This document shows, piece after piece, positions 5,009 through 6,782 of a stretch of DNA of 6,782 bases. The stretch spans positions 1 to 6,782 of the forward strand of contig WJKY01000077.1 of the NCBI GenBank assembly GCA_014728835.1. The letters run 5' to 3'. Origin of the DNA: Candidatus Woesearchaeota archaeon (GTDB lineage: Archaea; Nanobdellota; Nanobdellia; UBA10117; WJKY01). Both the position numbers and the translations under genes were made by a program. The notes below the pieces were generated by a model. The model was not told the DNA's origin and ran no database searches. It worked only from the letters and a program-made list of their open reading frames with translations. Numbering within the stretch: position 1 is the stretch's first letter; each line of letters starts with the position of its first letter.

Positions 5009-6247
5009 TTATTTATATCCCCACTTCTTTATTGCTAATCTTAACTCATTATGCTTTTTTATATATTTCTTTAAGCTGATTTTTTTCATTACAGCGTCAA
5101 TTGCCTGCCTCATTGCACGCGCACCAGCTTTAGTTCCTTTTGGATGCCCATGTACGCCACCACCAGCTTGAATAATAATATCATGTCCAAAATATTTAAC
5201 TAGCTTTGGAACATGTGCTGGCTGCAAACCACCTGAGCAAACAGGAAATGTTCGCTTGATTCCGCTCATTTTATTTTTTAAGGCAGCAATATTTTCAAGC
5301 ACAGCTTTTTTATCTTCTGCCATTTTGCCAACAGCAGTACCTATATGTAGTTGATCAACACCAATCAAACGAGCAGTTTTTGCAATAACACTCATTTTTA
5401 TGCCGTGCTTTGGATTTCTTGTAAATGCAGCATGCATTGCTCTGTGTCCGTGAATTACTAATTTTAATTTCTGTAATTCATTGCGCAAACTTTGCAAACC
5501 AGACCAGCCAGCAGTTAAAATATCAACCATTGCATATTCGTTACCTAAACTTTTCAAGAACTTTGCGCGCTTTAACATCTCATTTGTCTCTGCTGTTACA
5601 TTGCACATGTAAATCTTCTTTTCACCTGTTTCTTTTTCTGCTTTTTTCTTGAGTTTGATTGTTTGCCTTGCTCTTTGTTTGAATTTATTAAATGGTTGAG
5701 AAGTTAGATTCTCATCATCTTTTACTATATCTAAGCCACCTATCCAAGATTCATAAGCAACTTTTGCATGTTCTTTTGAAGTCAGACCAAGTTTTGGTTT
5801 GACAATTGTTCCGCAAAGCGGACGCTTCTTAACACCCAAAATTTTTCTTACGCCCTGCAAACCAAACTGCGGACCTTTGAATGATTTAGTTAATTTTGCT
5901 GGGAAATAAACATCAACAAGTCTTAGATTTTTGATTTCTTTCATACCAAAAATATTTCCAGCAATTGAAGAATAAATCTGAGGCATATTACCTAACTCAA
6001 AAAGATCAAGTGGATATGCAATTTTCACTTTATTTTTTTTCAGCTCAAATACTTTTGCACCAAATTTAGCCATTCTTTTTAATTGCATAGTTGATAAAGT
6101 AGTCCAAGTTCCTGTTGAACTTTCAGCTGCTATGGCGCCTGCAGCTTCGCGAGCTTTTTTTCTTGGCTCAAAATAAAATTCACAAACTATCTCATTTCTT
6201 TTTGGTTTGTATCTTTTTTTAATATATTGTTTATACACATTTTTCAT
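5009..6247 (-). CDS. rbcL: RuBisCO large subunit, archaeal form III
   Basis: 412 aa. It carboxylates ribulose-1,5-bisphosphate to two 3-phosphoglycerate; in archaea with AMP phosphorylase this is the last step of nucleotide-ribose salvage. Active-site residues are all present (spinach number in brackets): E42 [60], T47 [65] and W48 in AAESSTGTWTT, N98 [123] in AGNIFGM, K150 [175] and K152 [177] in TIVKPKLGL, carbamylated K176 [201] with D178 and E179 (IVKDDENLTSQPF), H268 [294] and R269 [295] in GHRAMHAAFTR, H301 [327], loop-6 K308 [334], S338 [379] in CSGG, and G362-G364 (QAGGGVHGHP). This rules out a form IV RuBisCO-like protein. From memory it resembles the Methanocaldococcus-type more than the Thermococcus sequence, and pairing with AMP phosphorylase suggests form III-b. 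It is slightly short, mainly after loop 6, and reads MAEDKK after K308 where [LM]EG is usual. The start overlaps the preceding stop as ATGA. No small subunit is seen. Confidence 0.97.
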   Translation of the reverse strand: MKNVYKQYIKKRYKPKRNEIVCEFYFEPRKKAREAAGAIAAESSTGTWTTLSTMQLKRMAKFGAKVFELKKNKVKIAYPLDLFELGNMPQIYSSIAGNIFGMKEIKNLRLVDVYFPAKLTKSFKGPQFGLQGVRKILGVKKRPLCGTIVKPKLGLTSKEHAKVAYESWIGGLDIVKDDENLTSQPFNKFKQRARQTIKLKKKAEKETGEKKIYMCNVTAETNEMLKRAKFLKSLGNEYAMVDILTAGWSGLQSLRNELQKLKLVIHGHRAMHAAFTRNPKHGIKMSVIAKTARLIGVDQLHIGTAVGKMAEDKKAVLENIAALKNKMSGIKRTFPVCSGGLQPAHVPKLVKYFGHDIIIQAGGGVHGHPKGTKAGARAMRQAIDAVMKKISLKKYIKKHNELRLAIKKWGYK

Positions 6248-6498
6248 TTTTTGAGACTTCCTATTTTATTAAGTATATTTTTCATTTTGTCAATAGTTAA
6301 CATATATAGAACTAAAGCAATTATACTTATGACCGTAACAATTAATACGCCGTTTGCTAAATTAACATTTGCGCTTATCAATAAAGCTATAATTGTTAAA
6401 CTACCCATAGTTCCGAATGCAAGAATAGCATTTAATTGTTGTAAATATCTTTGGTATATTAAATCTAATCTATTTTTTTCTAATTTAACTTTTTCCAT
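6244..6498 (-). CDS. Small two-helix membrane protein, hypothetical (84 aa)
   Basis: It has a basic N-terminal helix (MEKVKLEKNRLDLIYQRYLQ), two transmembrane helices at about residues 24-42 and 49-68, and a short Lys-rich tail (DKMKNILNKIGSLKK), so both ends are probably cytoplasmic. I do not recognise a family. The ATG at 6496-6498 is chosen because it lies one base after the stop of the 52-aa gene. The frame can be extended to a TTG at 6513 (89 aa), but that would overlap the 52-aa gene and is less likely. The stop overlaps the RuBisCO start by 4 nt (ATGA), so it is translated with rbcL. A weak GGAA (6258-6261) inside its end may serve as the rbcL ribosome site. Confidence 0.75.
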   Translation of the reverse strand: MEKVKLEKNRLDLIYQRYLQQLNAILAFGTMGSLTIIALLISANVNLANGVLIVTVISIIALVLYMLTIDKMKNILNKIGSLKK

Positions 6499-6499
6499 T

Positions 6500-6658
6500 T
6501 TAGATATTTGCAATTAATGCTACTCCTACACCAACAAAAACGATTGATAGCGCCAACAGACCTATATTGCCTCCAGAGTTCATAATTCCATATACTCCCG
6601 CAATAATTAGACTTGCTCCAGCCCCTATTTTAATACTTTTTTTAGTTTCTTTTTTCAT
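6500..6658 (-). CDS. Very small two-helix membrane protein, hypothetical (52 aa)
   Basis: The frame starts at the ATG at 6656-6658, runs 52 codons and ends with TAA at 6500-6502. The protein is MKKETKKSIKIGAGASLIIA at the N-terminus, then a Gly-rich turn (NSGGN, 27-31) and a second hydrophobic stretch (IGLLALSIVFVGVGVALIAN). That gives a basic cytoplasmic start followed by a helical hairpin at about 9-25 and 32-51. Support that it is real comes from the best Shine-Dalgarno sequence in the window (GGAGGT, 6 nt before the ATG), the charge and hydrophobicity pattern, and an end just one base before the next ATG. It is short enough to be missed by automated gene calls. No family is recognised. 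It precedes the 84-aa gene, with which it shares a two-helix layout. Confidence 0.75.
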   Translation of the reverse strand: MKKETKKSIKIGAGASLIIAGVYGIMNSGGNIGLLALSIVFVGVGVALIANI

Positions 6659-6664
6659 ATTTTT

Positions 6665-6670
6665 ACCTCC
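6665..6670 (-). promoter_or_regulatory. Strong Shine-Dalgarno site of the 52-aa gene
   Basis: GGAGGT on the - strand lies 6 nt before the ATG at 6658. It is the only perfect ribosome binding site in the window and fixes the start of the small gene. The other operon genes have weak sites or rely on overlap with the previous stop. Confidence 0.8.
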
Positions 6671-6682
6671 TTATAACCTTCC
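6671..6682 (-). repeat. 12-bp direct repeat, copy 2 (GGAAGGTTATAA)
   Basis: On the - strand GGAAGGTTATAA lies directly before the GGAGGT site. It is identical to the copy at 6742-6753. The two flank 59 bp containing the inverted repeat at 6685-6709. Both copies read Gly-Arg-Leu-stop in a possible coding frame. Confidence 0.7.
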
Positions 6683-6684
6683 CA

Positions 6685-6709
6685 ATAAGGGCGCCTGACC
6701 CGCCCTTAT
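6685..6709 (-). repeat. Perfect 9-bp inverted repeat (hairpin) in the operon leader
   Basis: ATAAGGGCG (6685-6693) and CGCCCTTAT (6701-6709) are exact reverse complements around a 7-nt loop. In RNA this would form a stable stem, notably GC-rich for this AT-rich region. It lies 27 nt or more before the start of the 52-aa gene and has no following T-run on the - strand, so it is not a bacterial-type terminator. It could be an RNA stability or processing element, a regulatory hairpin, or the core of a small inserted repeat. Confidence 0.7.
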
Positions 6710-6741
6710 GAACCCTTCCTTCCAAGTGCTTCGCAAATACA

Positions 6742-6753
6742 TTATAACCTTCC
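6742..6753 (-). repeat. 12-bp direct repeat, copy 1 (GGAAGGTTATAA)
   Basis: Identical to 6671-6682 and 71 bp from it. This copy ends a frame open from the window edge (Gly-Arg-Leu-stop), so it probably is the original coding copy and 6671-6682 the duplicate, if the segment between them is an insertion. Confidence 0.65.
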
Positions 6754-6782
6754 TAGCAAAATATCTGGCAAAACAGCTACAC
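6742..6782 (-). CDS. C-terminal end of an unidentified upstream operon gene, partial
   Basis: On the - strand a frame open from the window edge reads VAVLPDILLGRL and stops at TAA 6742-6744. Codon choice (GTT, TTG, GAT, ATT, TTA) is like the neighbouring genes, and its direction fits the operon. A second frame is also open from the edge and runs through to 6671, so the assignment is not certain. Twelve residues are too few to name a protein. The missing ribose-1,5-bisphosphate isomerase would be a natural neighbour, but nothing here shows it. Confidence 0.4.
   Translation of the reverse strand, partial: VAVLPDILLGRL

Larger units (their letters stand above)
6671..6742 (-). other. Possible 23-codon mini-ORF before the 52-aa gene
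   Basis: An ATG at 6740-6742 shares one base with the TAA of the window-edge frame (TAATG) and opens 23 codons, MYLRSTWKEGFIRAGQAPLL followed by GRL, ending at TAA 6671-6673 right before the GGAGGT site. It ends in LLGRL-stop like the frame before it. Overlap with the preceding stop fits the operon style, but the frame is very short, GC-rich, and contains the hairpin, so it is more likely part of a repeat or leader than a true protein. Confidence 0.25.

Noticed and set aside
5009..5018. TATA-like sequence (minus strand ATATAAAT) before the AI-2E gene as an internal promoter
   Set aside because: It is only 3-12 nt from the ATG, so transcription would start inside the gene; it overlaps the last codons of rbcL (GYK-stop).
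5425..5652. Open frame on the + strand inside rbcL
   Set aside because: Antisense to conserved RuBisCO residues; the product has no plausible domain structure.
5009..6247. RuBisCO-like protein (form IV) instead of a true RuBisCO
   Set aside because: The carbamylated Lys, metal-binding Asp/Glu, loop-6 Lys and phosphate-binding glycines are all present.
6499..6513. TTG start at 6513 for the 84-aa membrane protein (89 aa version)
   Set aside because: Would overlap the 52-aa gene by 14 nt, whereas the ATG at 6498 follows that gene's stop by one base; TTG is also a weaker start.
6227..6517. Open + strand frame of about 96 codons over the 84-aa gene
   Set aside because: Its hydrophobic look mirrors the opposite membrane gene, which fits the operon exactly (1-nt and ATGA junctions).
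6661..6782. tRNA, C/D-box or H/ACA guide RNA, or CRISPR repeat in the GC-rich leader
   Set aside because: There is no acceptor/anticodon/T-arm pattern, no paired C and D boxes, no ACA-tailed double hairpin, and only two copies of the 12-bp repeat with no spacer series.

Overview
The window looks like a piece of an AT-rich, compact archaeal genome, most likely a DPANN-type archaeon (Pacearchaeota/Woesearchaeota-like). The reasons are an archaeal Hjc Holliday-junction resolvase, an archaeal AMP phosphorylase, a form III RuBisCO, what looks like the C-terminus of a DRG/Obg-type GTPase with a TGS domain, TATA boxes about 26-27 nt in front of apparently leaderless genes, very tight gene packing, and many very short proteins. 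The lineage is inferred from gene content and style; no rRNA or other phylogenetic marker is present.

Left part, + strand (1-2268): the last 20 codons of a TGS-domain GTPase, a long coiled-coil protein of unknown function (about 422 aa if it starts at 193), a 120-aa orphan protein, and hjc. The 120-aa gene and hjc each have their own TATA-like box at the spacing expected for a leaderless transcript, so this side looks like individually transcribed genes.

Right part, - strand (2265-6782), read right to left: the last codons of an unknown gene at the window edge, a 52-aa two-helix membrane protein, an 84-aa two-helix membrane protein, form III RuBisCO large subunit (rbcL), an AI-2E-family multispanning membrane protein, AMP phosphorylase (deoA-type), and a 94-aa two-helix membrane protein. 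Junctions from the 52-aa gene onward are +1, -4, +3, -4 and 0 nt, so this is almost certainly one translationally coupled operon. It meets hjc tail to tail at 2265-2268, where the two stop codons share a TTAA.

Metabolically, AMP phosphorylase (AMP + Pi to adenine + ribose-1,5-bisphosphate) and RuBisCO (RuBP + CO2 to two 3-phosphoglycerate) are the first and last steps of the archaeal nucleotide-salvage pathway. The middle enzyme, ribose-1,5-bisphosphate isomerase, is not in the window. The unusual part is that the two enzymes are interleaved with four membrane proteins (one AI-2E-type and three tiny ones), which suggests an untested link between salvage of nucleotide ribose and membrane transport.

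The most anomalous DNA is at 6671-6753. A relatively GC-rich segment with a perfect 9-bp inverted repeat is bracketed by two copies of a 12-bp direct repeat. It sits exactly where the operon would otherwise have another tight junction, and it may be a small insertion or a regulatory leader.
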